Source: Sesamum alatum (Eukaryota > Streptophyta > Magnoliopsida > Lamiales > Pedaliaceae). Taken from it: a stretch of 64,000 nt of DNA. Position numbers and translations under genes: made by a program. This document shows positions 1-12,221 of this stretch, one piece after another. Location: assembly GCA_034509735.1 (NCBI GenBank), contig JACGWO010000003.1:4278001-4342000 (forward strand). The letters are read 5' to 3'. The notes beneath the pieces are model-generated. The model was not told where the DNA came from and ran no database searches. It saw only the letters and a program-made list of their open reading frames with translations. Positions within the stretch are counted from its first letter, which is position 1. Each line of letters opens with the position of its first letter.

Positions 1-1663
1 CGCTCGACAGGGGCGCCTGCGAGCACGGGCGGACGTGCACACGCATGCCTACTGCTGCGCGCGGGCGGCCGCACGCTGCTGAGTGTGCGCGCAGGCAGGG
101 GCGCCTGCGCGCGCACGGCCGTCTGGGACAGCCGGCCGGCAGCATTGTTTTGCGCCGTTTTTTCTGGAAATTTGGATTTTTTCTGATTTCTGCTAGTTTT
201 CTGAAATTAGTAATTTTGGCATATTTTAATTTTTACTTAAATTGGATTTTTCGAAAATTATTTTTATGCCTTGGATTATTTTTGGAAATGGTTTCGAAAC
301 AAAAAAATTGTTTGTACATTGGATGTATAGTTGATATCCATACTTTGAATTACATTATTGATATGCTATTTTCTGCATTTTATTATATTTATTGTTTTAG
401 ATATTGGATATCTATTGATATATACATGGGATGTATTTATTTTTTGGCATGTTTATATTTGATATAAATGTGCTTTATTGTTGTTTATTGGATAAACAAT
501 AAGGATGATCACTTACCCGTTGACCTATGTATGGTTTATTTTATGTTGGGTGAGGCCTGCGTGCCTCTCTGTTTTTTATTCCTTCTCTATCGTTTTTAGC
601 CTTGAAATAATACGGCTTGCTTTCTCTCTTTTAATGTACTCCCCCTAACTTCTGATTGGGGTTTCTTTTTAAGTTGTAATGAGAGTAGATTGGTTGTGAG
701 GTTTTACTTTAATAAATGTTAGCTTCCATGGAGATGAAGGCCCAAAAGAGGTTCGTTGGACAGAGCCCACGACGGAAGGCCCAAGAAGAACAAAGAAGGA
801 TTTACAAGGCCCCATTAGAATGATAATGGGATGTAAAAATTGTAATAGTGTAGGCCTACCTTAGATTGACCATAGATCTACTGTGGCCTCAGTGGGTCAC
901 TTAGGAACGGGCTTGTGATCATCCTAACAGGGGCGTGCTGGGCTTGTTTTGCATGTGCTTATGTTGTTAATGCTTTGATGAATGGTGTGTTTGGAATGCA
1001 TCTATTTACATTGAATATTTTAAACTTGAGCATGCAAAATACTAATAATGATGAGGTCTCGGTATTAATAAACTATAACTCTCACTTGGATGGTCCAAGT
1101 AAATATTAAGCCCAAAATGGAATTGAAATCAAATGGTTTGATTATTCCAAGCCTTCCATCCATAGCAATATAGTGAGGAAGCTACTTTCACCCATTCGTG
1201 GTATCACGAGTCGTGGCACATTTGGAATGGAAGAAAGTTGCACTGTTGTTGTGAACGAATGGAATATACTCCTATTTCCCTGTCTCACGAGTCGTGGGGG
1301 AAGATAGTTGAGATATTAATTTGGTTGATGGGTCGGGGCCTAATGCTGAGTAACATGATTCGCTTGGAGTCCTCAGGATCATGTGAAGAAGCAAGGCAAA
1401 ATATCTTGGAGATCTCATTGGATGAAAATGGTATTGGATACCTCCCACAAAGCCTTTCCCATGTGAATCGTAAAATCGGGGCATGGAGAATTGCGTTTGT
1501 GGACTCCAAGCCCACTAGGAAATGGTTTCCCGAAACCCCCACTTGAAAGTGGTGGGCTTTTTGAAGAAATAGTAGGAGGGGTTAATAACTAAAGTCCAAG
1601 TCTTAACTTGAATTCAATATTATAATAATCTACTAAATTTCTTCTTTATATTTTTAAATGTAG
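1..1663 (+). other. 5' leader of element A, GC-rich block and paired palindromes
   Basis: Untranslated leader between the off-window primer site and gag. Bases 1-145 form a GC-rich block of GCGCGC and GCAGGC words, like those in the leaders of B and M. From about 150 to 1200 the sequence is AT-rich and alignable with the leaders of B, D and E, for example around GGATGATCAC near 505. The palindrome CACGAGTCGTGG occurs at 1205-1216 and 1286-1297. A branch-point-like TACTAAA and a pyrimidine-rich stretch precede TGTAG directly before the gag ATG. The 140-codon ORF at 45-467 crosses the block and has no recognisable domain. Confidence 0.75.
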
Positions 1664-2600
1664 ATGTCTAAGAATCCACTCGCTGTAATTCTTGAGACTA
1701 ATAAATTTGACGGAACAAACTATAATGATTGGCTGCGAAATCTAAGGATTGTCCTCGATTTCGAAGACCAGGCTTACGTTCTGGATAAGCCTCTTACTCG
1801 GATCTTGCCGGAGGAGTCCTCGTCAGAAGAGCGTTTGACGTTCAATGAATGGCAGGAGGACAACCGCAAGGTCTGCAGGATCATACTGACATCCATGACT
1901 AAAGAGATCCAGAAACAGTATGATCGGCTGGATGATGTCAGCTCGATAATGCTCCGCATGAAAAATGTTTATGCGGTACCGGACCCGCATATTAGATATG
2001 CTGTGACGAAGTCATTTTTCGGAGCTAAGATGATAGAAGGATCGTTTGTACACCAACATAGAGTGATGATGCTATCCCTAGTGGAGAAGCTCAAAGACCT
2101 TCAAGTTGATCTTAGAAAAGATACGTACATCGACGTGATCCTTCAGTCTCTTCCTCCTTCCTTTAACTCGTTCTACATAATGAACAAAGGTTGGTGACCC
2201 GTTTATCGTTAACTATAACATGAATGGGCTTGAAAAAGACCTTCATGAGTTGATAAACATGTTGGTCCAGTACGAGACAACGATTGAAAAGTCTACGCCG
2301 TCAATATTGGTGGGGGAGGCTTCAACCTCAAGAGCGAAAGGCAAAGGAGCCGGACGTTGGAGGAGGAAGAAGGGTAAGACGGAATCAGCCGCTGCAAGCG
2401 CACAGAGCGCTCTTGTTGCCATACTGGCATGGGCAAAGGAAAGAGGAAGGCGGTTCGACAATCAAGGATTGGAAAAGATGTTTGAATATATGTCGTGAAA
2501 AGGGACATTGGAAGAGGGAGTGTCCTAAACTCCTCTCCAACCAAGGTACATTTGATTTGAGCTTTAACATGATTACTATTCCGCTTTTTGGGTATTAGAT
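1664..2600 (+). pseudogene. Decayed copia gag (element A)
   Basis: Gag would form the virus-like particle that packages element RNA. The start is chosen at ATG 1664 because it abuts the TGTAG acceptor-like site and matches the gag start in D, E and M. The first 170 or so codons align well with the gag of D (motif NKFDGTNYNDWLRNLR near residue 13). A short insertion near 2180-2195 (around ATGAACAAAGG) shifts the frame and stops it at 2197. The reading then continues in other frames to a zinc-knuckle remnant (CREKGHWKREC) near 2495-2525. Frameshifts make it non-functional. Confidence 0.85.
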
Positions 2601-4880
2601 ACCAGCTGTAGAGCTCATATCTGCAAATGGTTTGCAGGTGATGGAAAGGAGTAGAAGGCTAAGACGGAGATGGTTCTAAAGCTAGGCAATGGCTGAGCTA
2701 TTGCCATAGAAGCTGTAGGACTAGTAAGCCTTAGCTATTAATGATCATGTTAGGATAGAGTTGATAAGTCACAATTATGTAACCTAACATGATCAAATTA
2801 TGTTTTTCTATTGTTGGACAATAAGGATTACATGTTTTTTATCAATGAAAGTTTCTTTTATTTGACAAAGAATGGTTATTCTTGTCTGCTAGGTTGTTTG
2901 CATAATTGTTTCAATACTATCCCATAATTATATTATGAATGTTCAAAACAAATGATAAAAATGGATAATCAAGATAAACTCATAGATTTGGCATGCAAAG
3001 CTAGGTCACATTCCTCTAGAGAGGATAAGGAGGTTAGTAGACTCAAAAAGTCTAGAAATAGACAATTTGAGCTTGCTAGCTTGCAAGTCCTTCCTGAGCA
3101 GGAAGATGGCCAAGAAGCTCTTTCTAGGACAAAGTATGCTTGCTAGTGGTTTGTTGGATTGAATCCAGTCAGACATCTGTGGGTCACTGAATACACAAGA
3201 CCAATAAAGGGTTCACAAGTCTAAGGGCCTTCGGAAGGCTCAGGGAATTAGATTTGAAGTGGGAACCAAACTGGTTGCAAAATTAACCTTCGATTGGATC
3301 GAGTGGTGTGTATTCGGTGGGAGATTTTTGATGTATCTAAATGAGAATGGAATTCTCACTTGGTGGAATTCTCGCTGAAGCGCCACAATTGAACGGCGTC
3401 TCTGATAAGGGAGGAATCAAACCTTGTTGGACATGGTTCGGTTGATGTTTTCACTGAACTACCTTTGCCCATTTGGGCGTGTTCTTAAGACAGTAGCCAA
3501 GTTGTAAAACATGGAACTTTCTAAAGATTGTGGCCCAGACACCATATTGGATATCGAATGGCAAGCCTTTATCCTACAAAGTACTTGAGTATGTAGGATG
3601 GTCTTGCATACGTCAAGGGACTAGTGGGAGGCAAACTAGGTTTGCACAGGTTCATGTGTTGTCCTAAGGAAAATTGAATTTTAGAGGATAACCGGTGTGA
3701 GGAGTAGCTCCTTGAGGAATCAAGTAGAGCGACACCTCGGTACGATATTGCAAACATCATTAGAAATCAAGTTTGCTCACTGACTATATTCCAGTTCTCC
3801 TAAGGATAACCAGAATATCTTAGATACCTGAGAGGTATAGGTTTTTGGGTCAGTCTGGTCAAATTAGATTATAATCTAAGAGACATAAGGAGAAGCAATA
3901 TTGGACATTGGATCGAATCAATGGCTTGGAGCCGTGTGATTCGACGTGGAATTCAAATTAGGTTTGGAAGTCCATGTAACTGGAATATTCGTTTTGATGA
4001 GTTCATACGGGGTATGACTCGATCAGTAACGAGCTTGAGGGTCAGTGGGAGTTTAGTTGTGTTCCTAGTGTTTAAAGTGTGTAACATCTTATTCATTTGG
4101 AATGATTAAGATGTTAGAAAAAATACTGAAACACGAACATTATTCACGTAATTCTCCATGAAAGGAATTGAATTCCTATATATAGGGTTAAGCTGTCCAA
4201 GACTCAGTCAAGGTTGACTGATGAGGAAGCTTAGGTGTTTAACATCCCCTATGTCTTTGCCGTAGGCAGCATGGGTATGTTGTTTGGTGCATTAGACCTG
4301 ATGTTGTGTATGCTTTGGGCGTAACGACATAAATCAGGTGTGCACCAAAGAGGCAGTAGACTGCTATTGAGAACAGTCTTTAATACCGAAATAAGGAATA
4401 AAGAAGTGTTCTTCATGCACGTTCTATGGAGAGTTGATTTTGGAAGGCTATAGTGATACTAGCTTCCAAGATCATGTGAAAAATATCTAGTCTCAGTATG
4501 AACATATATTCAGGCTTAATGGTAAGGTGGTGGCTTGGAAAGGTTTGAAGCGGGACACCACGACGGACCATGAAAGTTGAATGTATGGCAACTTTAGAAG
4601 TTGCTCCAGAGAGTGGTTTGGATGAAAAACCACATCCTAGCACGGGCAAAGTCAGTAGTTACCTTGGAGGATAACAACATGGCTACAGCGCAAGGTAAAG
4701 GACCGAGATCTCATCACGGATCCAGGAAAATTCTTAGACAGTACCATCTGGTTCGAGCAATGGTATGAAGAGGTATGGTTGGACCGCATCATCTTGGAAG
4801 AAATAAGATAGACCCATGAGACCGAGCCGGATATCACAGATTACTCATGCTCAGATAAGTCTGAGCGACATGGGTGATTG
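2601..4880 (+). pseudogene. Decayed copia pol (element A), RT core deleted
   Basis: Remnants appear in the usual copia order: protease near 2600, GAG-pre-integrase HHCC region near 2985-3140, integrase fragments 3150-3560, integrase C-terminal part to about 3720, the late RT segment with WNIRFDE near 3980, and RNase H remnants 4390-4870. Compared with D it lacks part of the integrase core (junction near 3200), nearly all of the RT core upstream of WNIRFDE, and the segment between SYIL and IKLSKK of late RT (junction near 4175-4195). C and B carry the same junctions. There are many stops and frameshifts and no usable frame. Confidence 0.85.
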
Positions 4881-4890
4881 GCTTTAGGTC

Positions 4891-4901
4891 AAGTGGGAGA
4901 T
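4891..4901 (+). promoter_or_regulatory. Polypurine tract of element A
   Basis: AAGTGGGAGAT immediately precedes the LTR start TGTTAGAATAGG. In LTR elements this purine run primes plus-strand DNA synthesis. The same tract precedes the 3' LTRs of B, C and E, with a close variant in D. Confidence 0.85.
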
Positions 4902-6229
4902 TGTTAGAATAGGTGACCAGAAAGCCAATTGGATTGGCGGTTTTGGGTTCTACCTAGCAATCTTTATTAAAGTAATATTGACTCGATGAATATAGTAAGT
5001 ATTTCATCCTTGGCAGTATGTGTATGTTGTGCTTACTAATTACGTTAAACGGCGTTTTAACGTCACAACAAATGCCCACAGACCAATTGGATAACCCATG
5101 TAGTTGGGTTGCGCATTGGATGGTAGCTATGAAACCAACTTCTGAGGTTTGGTCTGAAACGTTCCAAGTCGAGGACCTCGAGACAGGGCACGAGGGTCCT
5201 ATAGAGACTTTGCACTAAGGATTGAATTCATTGGATGAGTGCCGTGTTTCATCGGCGATAGACGTTGGACGTCTATACAATATTAGTAGGTTAGTTGATA
5301 AGGGTGTCAGCTAACTGAACTGACTCGCGGGAATCGTCATATGCAAGCCTTGGAGGCTTGGTCGGTATGAGTGGAATTCCTGGCTCCAATAGTACTAGAT
5401 TAGTCCTCGGACTTGAGGAATCATGGTAGTCACATGCATATGAAGGTTGTATCTAGGGTTTGGCAAGAGATGTCCGTATTTGAGATACATTCATCATAAG
5501 TCTTATAGCAAGTGAAGGAAGAGTTAAAATCTTCCACATGTGAGGCACATGTGACCAGCCTTTATATGGTTTGGTGGGTGATTTTATTTACTATAATGGT
5601 GCATGGTTATGTAGAGAGTGGTGAGTGTATGTAGGTTGCTTTGGAAATTAACTATAGAAGTTGAATTTTGAATTCAACAACTCTACATACACAAAACCAT
5701 TCACATAACTTGTATGGTACTACTTTTGCACGAATTTTTCCTTTCAAAACTCTCCAAAATCTCTAAAAAAGGTCTCATTGTGTTCATACCTTTTGGAAAT
5801 GTTTTGAACTAAAACATCCCAAAAGCACTAATCAATTGTGTTGTTTTGGAAGTGTTTCTTCTTCACTTCTCTATTTCTATCTATCAATAGATTAGAGATC
5901 TATTCCATAGTGTGGTGTGGACAATTACAAGGATTCTAATTTGGATCCTCAAGTGAACGGAAGAAGAAACGGAAAGGGAACAACGCTAAAAGCCGGTTCT
6001 ACGTGTAGTGATCAAAGGTTGGTTTTCTTTATATTTTTCATGTATCTTTTGTTCATATCCTTTTAGCCACATGTCCAGCATTCTTCTCCTCTTTATTTTA
6101 TGCTTTGACAAATACCGAACGTCCGGGAACTTCAAAGGGAACACCCCTTTGAACCTATTTAAGATTATGCCTTTAAATTCACATTTTTTATGCTTCCGTT
6201 GCGTTCTCGGGCCGTACTCGATAATTTCA
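4902..6229 (+). repeat. 3' LTR of element A (internally deleted)
   Basis: Begins TGTTAGAATAGG after the polypurine tract and ends AATTTCA. It is about 1.33 kb against 2.15 kb for the otherwise very similar LTR of element C. About 890 bp of U3 is missing, with the junction near 5515 just after the CATCATAAG word. A nested stem-loop (TGTTGTG/CACAACA outside ACGTTAAA/TTTTAACGT) lies at 5025-5070. A hairpin with TTCAAAGG/CCTTTGAA arms lies at 6131-6153, and a donor-like AAAG|GTTGGT at 6017. TATA-like TTTATAT is near 5571. Confidence 0.9.
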
Positions 6230-6540
6230 GATTTGTTCCTTTACAAAAAGGAACAAGTCAACTACATCAATCAAGACCATCCATTTGGGAAGAAGTCAAC
6301 TTCTCTTAATTCCAAAAGTGGAATTAATATATCTCTTTGGCTACGATTAAATGGACTGGATTTTATTGTACTCCAATTACACAAAGGCCAAGAAATAAAT
6401 CTAATTTGATTCAAGATCCAATTAAATAATGACCATGGATCCAAACCCATAATCTCTACTTAATTGATAAATCCTATCTATCAATTAATTGAGGGCCCGA
6501 TAAATACCAGCCAGTCCATCCAATTAAGTATCCCATAAAC
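6230..6540 (-). repeat. Fragment 1 of LTR G, interrupted by A and F
   Basis: Reads in reverse orientation and aligns with the U3 part of LTRs F and D (compare from 7267). Its left neighbour segment is missing because element A was inserted at GATTT. Its right side ends at TAAAC (6536-6540), where solo LTR F begins. It continues after F at 8659. Confidence 0.8.
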
Positions 6541-8658
6541 TGAAGGACAAGCGGATTCGCCCGGGAGCGCGAGCGGAAGCGTGAGAATGCAGTAAATTGA
6601 AATTTAAATAGCATAATCGTGAAATCCCAAGGGGTGTACCCTTGGGTGCTCAACCGAGTGTTCGATGTAGAATGTATCAATACTAAATACGCATATTGAA
6701 CATAGGGCATAGAATCAAAATAAACTACGAAAGAGTATAAGCTCAAGTTACTTTTGTAGTTTTTCACGTGTGCTCCTACTTGCTTTGTTCCTCTCCAGAA
6801 TGTCCACAAAGTTCAAACGTATGAACTTTCCAAAGGTGATCCACACCACACCGGAAGAGATGCTCGTTTTTCTTGCTAGAGGAAAATAGATCTAGAAGGT
6901 CTCGGTTTAAGAAGATGAACACTATTAATTAGTGTTCTTCTTAAACTCACTTTGTTCTCCTAATTGATCCTAGATCAAATGAAGAACACAAGTGTAGGGA
7001 GACAGGGAGAGGCCGAGAGCTAAGGACGAAGAGAGGAGTGATTTTTCTTCTTCTTTTCCTAGAGAAGATGAATAATGAATCTTATGCTTTGATGTTAGTA
7101 TATACTCATATATATACATAATTAATGTGATTATTGGAATGTGTCTAGGTTCATCCAAGGATGTCTAGATACATCCTAATCAATCACCATCAATTCTTCA
7201 ATCAAGTCTACCATCTCTTAAGGTATGATCAAATCATACCAAAAGGGAGAGGCTTGATTGGAGTTGATTTGTCTCTTACCAAAAGAGACAAGTCAACTAC
7301 ATCTAGCATCAAACACACCTCTCGGGTTAAAATTTAACGGACCGGGTTCCACTGTAATTCAATTACAACGAACCAAAAAATTAAATCCAATTTAATTTAA
7401 GGTCCACTTAAATAATCCCCATTGTTCTTTAATCCAATTCAAAGATCCAATGTCTCAACTTTCTATGTTAATCGTTAAATCCCATTTACCGATCAAACGA
7501 GGGCCCGATACAATATCGGCCCATCCGTCCAATGGACTATCCCTTAAGTAATCCAATTACTTAGTCATTCTCCGAAATTTACTCCAAGTCAATTTCTCCA
7601 CCTTCTCAGTGATTTGTGCGTGACCCTTTAGGTTCACTCTCAACTAGACTTGGGTCCGTGTCCCACAAGGGCCCATTACCATTGGTGGTCGTCTAGCAAC
7701 GATCAATGGCACTAGAGACTAGGTGAATGTTGGCGTGAACATTTAGGCATCGATTCCGTATGGGTACGGTACTTCCATCTACCGTCTCCCGGCCTTAGTC
7801 TAGGGTTTGGGATTGGGCGTCGGTTCCCATCCTTGACTAGGCATCTATGCTTAATACTCGAGACTACGCATGCCTCATTGCATCGACACAGGAAACCATT
7901 TCCTGTTCGACCAACCACTGTAACCACAGTTTCAAGCAGCATGAACATGTCTCCGAGTGCATAGGAGATACCTCTGTCACATACTGACAGGGGACGGATA
8001 CTCTTCTTGGAACCCACAGTCCTCGCTACACATTCTGACTGCACTGGACAAGGCTTATAATGATCATCTTACAGAATGATCACCTCTCGCCAGATCCAAC
8101 ATACAGCTGTCCTGTGCACGTGACTGCCATGGTTCCTCAAGTCTGAGGACTACTCCCGTACTATCGGAACTGGGGAAATCTAATCATACCGACCAAGCCT
8201 CCAAGGCTTCCATATGATGATCCCCGCGAGTCAGTCCAGTCGGCTCGACCCCAGTCGACCAACCCATCAAGATCTTGTAGGCGTCCCACGCCTATCGCCA
8301 ATGAAACAAGGCACTCATCTAATGAACACGACTCTTGATGCAAGTCTCTATAGGACTCTCGATGCCCTATCTCCAGGTCCTCGACTTAGACCGTTTCAGA
8401 CCCAACTGTTTATCAGTTGGTTTCATGACCACCATCAAATGCGTGGCCCAACTACATGAGTTGTCAATCGTGGTCTATGGGCTTTTTTGCGATATATGTA
8501 AAATACCATTTTAGCATATGGAAAATTGAGCGAAAAAAAGAGAATACCAAAGGTAACGAATACTGATTTTATTCATTACAGAATATTACATTACATCAAG
8601 ATGTCAGATAGGTTATAAAATGCCAAACCTATTGGCTTTCTGGTCACCTATTCTAGCA
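6541..8658 (-). repeat. Solo LTR F (copia, D-type), TSD TAAAC
   Basis: A complete reverse-strand LTR. The left end reads TGAAGGACAAGCGG (complement of the ...CCTTCA end seen in D) and the right end reads CCTATTCTAGCA. The 5-bp duplication TAAAC is at 6536-6540 and 8659-8663. No internal domain is present, so it is a solo LTR left by LTR-LTR recombination. If the duplication is exactly 5 bp, the LTR has one extra base at 6541. The R/U5 hairpin with CCCAAGG/CCTTGGG arms is at 6626-6646. ORFs within it are incidental. Confidence 0.9.
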
Positions 8659-9741
8659 TAAACAATCTAATTACTTATCATCTTTCGAAATTGACTTCAA
8701 GTCAATTTCTTCACCTCCTCGGTGATTTGTGTGTGACCCTTTAGGTTCACCTTCAATTAGACTTGGGCCCATGTCGATCAGAAGCCCGTTACCATGGGTG
8801 GTCGTCTATCAACTACCCAAGGCACTAGAGATTAGGTGAATGTTGGAGTGAATATTTAGGCACCGATTTCGTATGGGTACGGTCCTTCCGTCTACCGTCT
8901 GCTGGCCTTAGTCTAGGATTTGGAATTGGCGTTGGCTCCCATCCTTGACTAGACAATTATGCTTAATACTCGAGACTATGCATGCCTTATTGCATCGATG
9001 TAGGGAACCATTCCCTGCTCGATCAACCATTGTGACGTGTCTCCGAGTGCGTTGGAGATACCTCTGTCACATACTGACAGGGGACGGATCCTCTTCTTGA
9101 AACCCACCATCCTTGCTACACATTTTAACTGCATTAGACAAGGCTTATAATGACCATCTTACAGAATGATCACCTCTCGCCAGATCCAAGATACAGTCTT
9201 CGTATGCACCTGACTGCCATGATTCCTCAAGTCCGAGGACTAATCCCATACTATCGGAACCGGGGAACTCCAATCATACCAACCAAGCCTCCAAGGCTTC
9301 CACATGATCATCCCCGCGAGTCAGTTCACTCAGCTCGACCCAGTCGACCAACCCGCTAAGATCGTATAGGCATCCTACACATGTCGACGATGAAACACGG
9401 CACTCATCCAATGAATACGACTCTTAGTGCAAGTCTCCATAGGACTCTCGATGCCTAATCTTGAGGTCCTCGACTTGGAACATTTTAGACCTAACCCTCA
9501 TCAGTTGGTTTCATAGCCGCCATCCAATGCGTGGTCCAACTGCATGGGTTGTCCAATTGGTCTATGGGCATCTGTTGTGACGTTAAAACATCTCATTCAC
9601 GTAATCGGTAAGCACAACAGACGCATGTGCCAATGACGAACACTTACCATGTTCATCAATATAAAGTTACTATTAATAAAGATTGTTGAATAGTTCTCAA
9701 AACCACCAATCCAATTGGTTTTCTGGTCACCTATTCCAACA
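8659..9741 (-). repeat. Fragment 2 of LTR G (outer boundary at 9741)
   Basis: Continuation of the reverse-strand LTR begun at 6230, aligning with LTR F (from about 7550) and D. It ends with CCTATTCCAACA, complement of the LTR start TGTTGGAATAGG. The next bases (TGCAT...) are non-LTR DNA, so 9741 is the outer edge of the insertion. It is either a solo LTR or the 5' LTR of an element extending left of the window. Confidence 0.85.
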
Positions 9742-10857
9742 TGCATTGGGCGGCGGGTGGGGGTGGGTTGGTGTTAATTTTATTTTTTGAAATAATGTTT
9801 TTTAATTTATAATTATAAATTAATATATATCAAAATTTGTTTAATCTAGACCCTTAATTTTTTAAAAATTTAAAATCTTACGATTAAGATGGATTGATCA
9901 GTTCTTACAATTTTTATTCGATAAAAAAAGATCCAATAGTTATTAAAATAATAAATAATATATCATTGGTAAGGGTATAATGGTCGTTTGACAAAAAATT
10001 TAACTTCATTAACTTCAATTAACAATGAGGGGCACGTGGGCTATATTTTAATAAAAAAAAAATGAGATTTTTTGCCTATTTTTATAACACAATGAGATTT
10101 TTAGCTGAAGTTTTAAAACACAGGAATTTTTATGCAATTTAGCCATTGTATTATTTAAATTTGGTTGGTATGGGATCAACAGATATGACAATAACAAGTA
10201 CTATTGTACTAAAATATGTGAACAAATAAAAAGCATTGATTGGTAAATTAATATTCACCTGATACTCATTCATTAACATTAAAACTGACAAAAGAAATGT
10301 TGCATTTTACATTCTCAAAAAGTAGCCAAAATACATCAAACTAAATATTGCAGTTTTTATCCCAAAATACTGAGCAAAAGCTTTTATAAAAGAAAAGAAA
10401 GGAAAAAAGTCAGTATCATTCCTACCAAACCAATTGTACCAAATTTCTTTACCAACCATTTAAACAACATTTACACTCACAACATTCTAACCAAAAGTTG
10501 CAATATATTATCAATTAAGACAAGAACCACATTCGAAAAAAAAAATTAAGACAAAAACCAACACCCATAATTACACTTCATATATTTCTTTCTTCTGTGA
10601 TGACTTCTTTATTTTATTTCTTTCAGCCACAACTACACTTAATTTATGTTTGTAACATAATTGTGAGGCATGGCACTCCACTGTTAGAGCTTTGCTCACA
10701 GTTGAGCAGAGGTATGAACCTGTTGAGCATTGGTTGAGTGGCTTGCACAGTTGCATTTGAATATTATAATTTAGAAAATGACGAAAAAATGAATTGAGGC
10801 AAAAATTCACTTTGTTTCTTACCTATTGATATGGAATGTTCAATTGGTCAAATATCA
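9742..10857. other. AT-rich intergenic DNA, no gene seen
   Basis: No ORF with recognisable protein features and no repeat boundary was found. There are several A- or T-rich tracts. A 79-codon reverse ORF at 10571-10810 has no recognisable domain. Confidence 0.6.
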
Positions 10858-10867
10858 TTAAAAGCAA

Positions 10868-11365
10868 GGGTTAATTATATTTAGATCCCTCTAAAAATGT
10901 GAAATTACACTTTTTTCTAAAAAAGTTTCAAAAAATTATACTTACACCCTTTTCGAAAATTCACTATTTATACCTGACCCTCTTTTGTTAGGCTTTGGAC
11001 GAAAAATGCTGATGTTAGCGAAAAATTAAATAAATTTTTAATCTTACCCTCACTCATTTAATATTCCCACATAATAATTTTGTATTTATAATGGAAACAA
11101 TCTAATAATGTTAACCTCACTCCATATATATACATTATATTTATCCCCGTATAAATACAAAAATACACATGATAATGTTAAATGAGGGGTAAAATTGAAT
11201 TTTTTTGTAATTTTTTTGGCTGACATAAATATTTTTTATCTAAACTCTAACGAAAGGGGTTAGGTGTAATCGGAGAATTTTTGGAGGGGGTGTAAGTATA
11301 ATTTTAGAACTTATTTGGGGATTGTAATTTCACATTTTTAGAGGGGGTCTAAGTGTAATTAACCC
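10868..11365. mobile_element. MITE/foldback element, 10-bp TSD (Mutator-like)
   Basis: A 498-bp element with long terminal inverted repeats. The left end starts GGGTTAATTATATTTAGATC and the right end is its near-perfect complement ending TAATTAACCC. Similarity of the arms extends at least 90 bp inward. It is flanked by the direct repeat TTAAAAGCAA at 10858-10867 and 11366-11375. It has no coding capacity. A 9-10 bp duplication and G-starting termini fit a non-autonomous Mutator-like element; the superfamily is inferred. Confidence 0.85.
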
Positions 11366-11375
11366 TTAAAAGCAA

Positions 11376-12220
11376 TCTTGAATACAAAATCCCACTCCTT
11401 GGCAAGTCAAAGAGTAATCCATGGAATTAAAGAGAGTCCATAAAACTGAGGAGTAATCGATGGGATTGGAGCTTCGATCAAGGAATAAGAGCATTAAAGA
11501 GGAACCCAGGAAAAGACTACTTTGCCCCCTCAAGAAGTTTTCATTTATATCTGCCTCCAAAGATAGAAGGGGCAAGATAGTAAAAGGTCGTCGCTTACCT
11601 TCTTTAAGTCACTAATATAAATAGGAGCATGTCTCCTCACATTTGGGAATTCAAGTGAATAATTGGCTATGAATTTTTTATTCTAAAAAGCATTTCTCCA
11701 TACGAGAAGAAGTTCTAGATTCCAAGGACTAATTGTAATGTATCGTTGATTGTATTCCAATTTTTTTATTGATAAAGTTACTTTAATCTAATTTGGTTGA
11801 TTATTACATAAACTAACATGTATGCAATATCACCTACAGATGTTGTTGTATAGGTCTGTGCAACTGCTGGTGGAGGTGTGCTCTACTGGAAAGAGCTATT
11901 GTGATTCTCCTTACCTGCATGTAAATGCAATTCAATTTGATTAAAATACTGTTCTTTTAGGAATAAAACATAACCAATTAAGTTTCTTACAAGAATATTT
12001 GCAGATGATGTTTTATGTGTGCCATGTTGCATGTTGGGAGAAAAAGTACGTTAAAGATTTAAAAGCTTGGTTAAAAGTAAAATTGAAACAGTTTGATCCT
12101 TACAAATTTTCTTGGGGTTGAGCAATTTGGTTTAACAAGAGGGCTTGCTGAACCAATTTCAATTGCAGGGAACTCTATATTGCCAACCACAATGTACATT
12201 GCTAGTATTTCAGTTATGTT
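11376..12220. other. Intergenic DNA, possible old LTR remnant
   Basis: No gene recognised. A TATA-like TATAAATAGG near 11627, followed by about 190 bp of T-rich sequence, is reminiscent of the R/U5 end of a decayed LTR, but no partner or target duplication is visible. A short open stretch near 11840-11935 is bounded by AG and GT words and could be a chance or relic exon. Confidence 0.3.
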
Positions 12221-12221
12221 T

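Larger units (their letters stand above)
1..6229 (+). mobile_element. Ty1/copia LTR retrotransposon A (5' end off-window)
   Basis: A forward-strand copia element whose 5' LTR and primer site lie left of the window. Visible parts are the leader (1-1663), a decayed gag (from 1664), a decayed pol (to about 4880), a polypurine tract (4891-4901) and the 3' LTR (4902-6229). The element sits inside a reverse-strand LTR (G): the sequence from 6230 is LTR G resuming in mid-sequence, so GATTT at 6230-6234 is the expected right-hand target duplication; its partner is off-window. Pol carries the same internal deletions as elements B and C, so A was probably mobilised in trans. Confidence 0.9.

Noticed and set aside
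45..467. 140-codon ORF at the start of the window
   Set aside because: It spans the GC-rich block and AT-rich leader of element A, has no domain, and does not align as protein with the other leaders.
1205..1297. Repeated CACGAGTCGTGG considered as a CRISPR-like or tandem array
   Set aside because: Only two copies per element, at a fixed spacing, always upstream of copia gag in a plant genome.
11826..11940. Exon-like stretch bounded by AG and GT
   Set aside because: About 35 codons with no recognised similarity, no neighbouring exons and no conserved frame; too little to call a gene.
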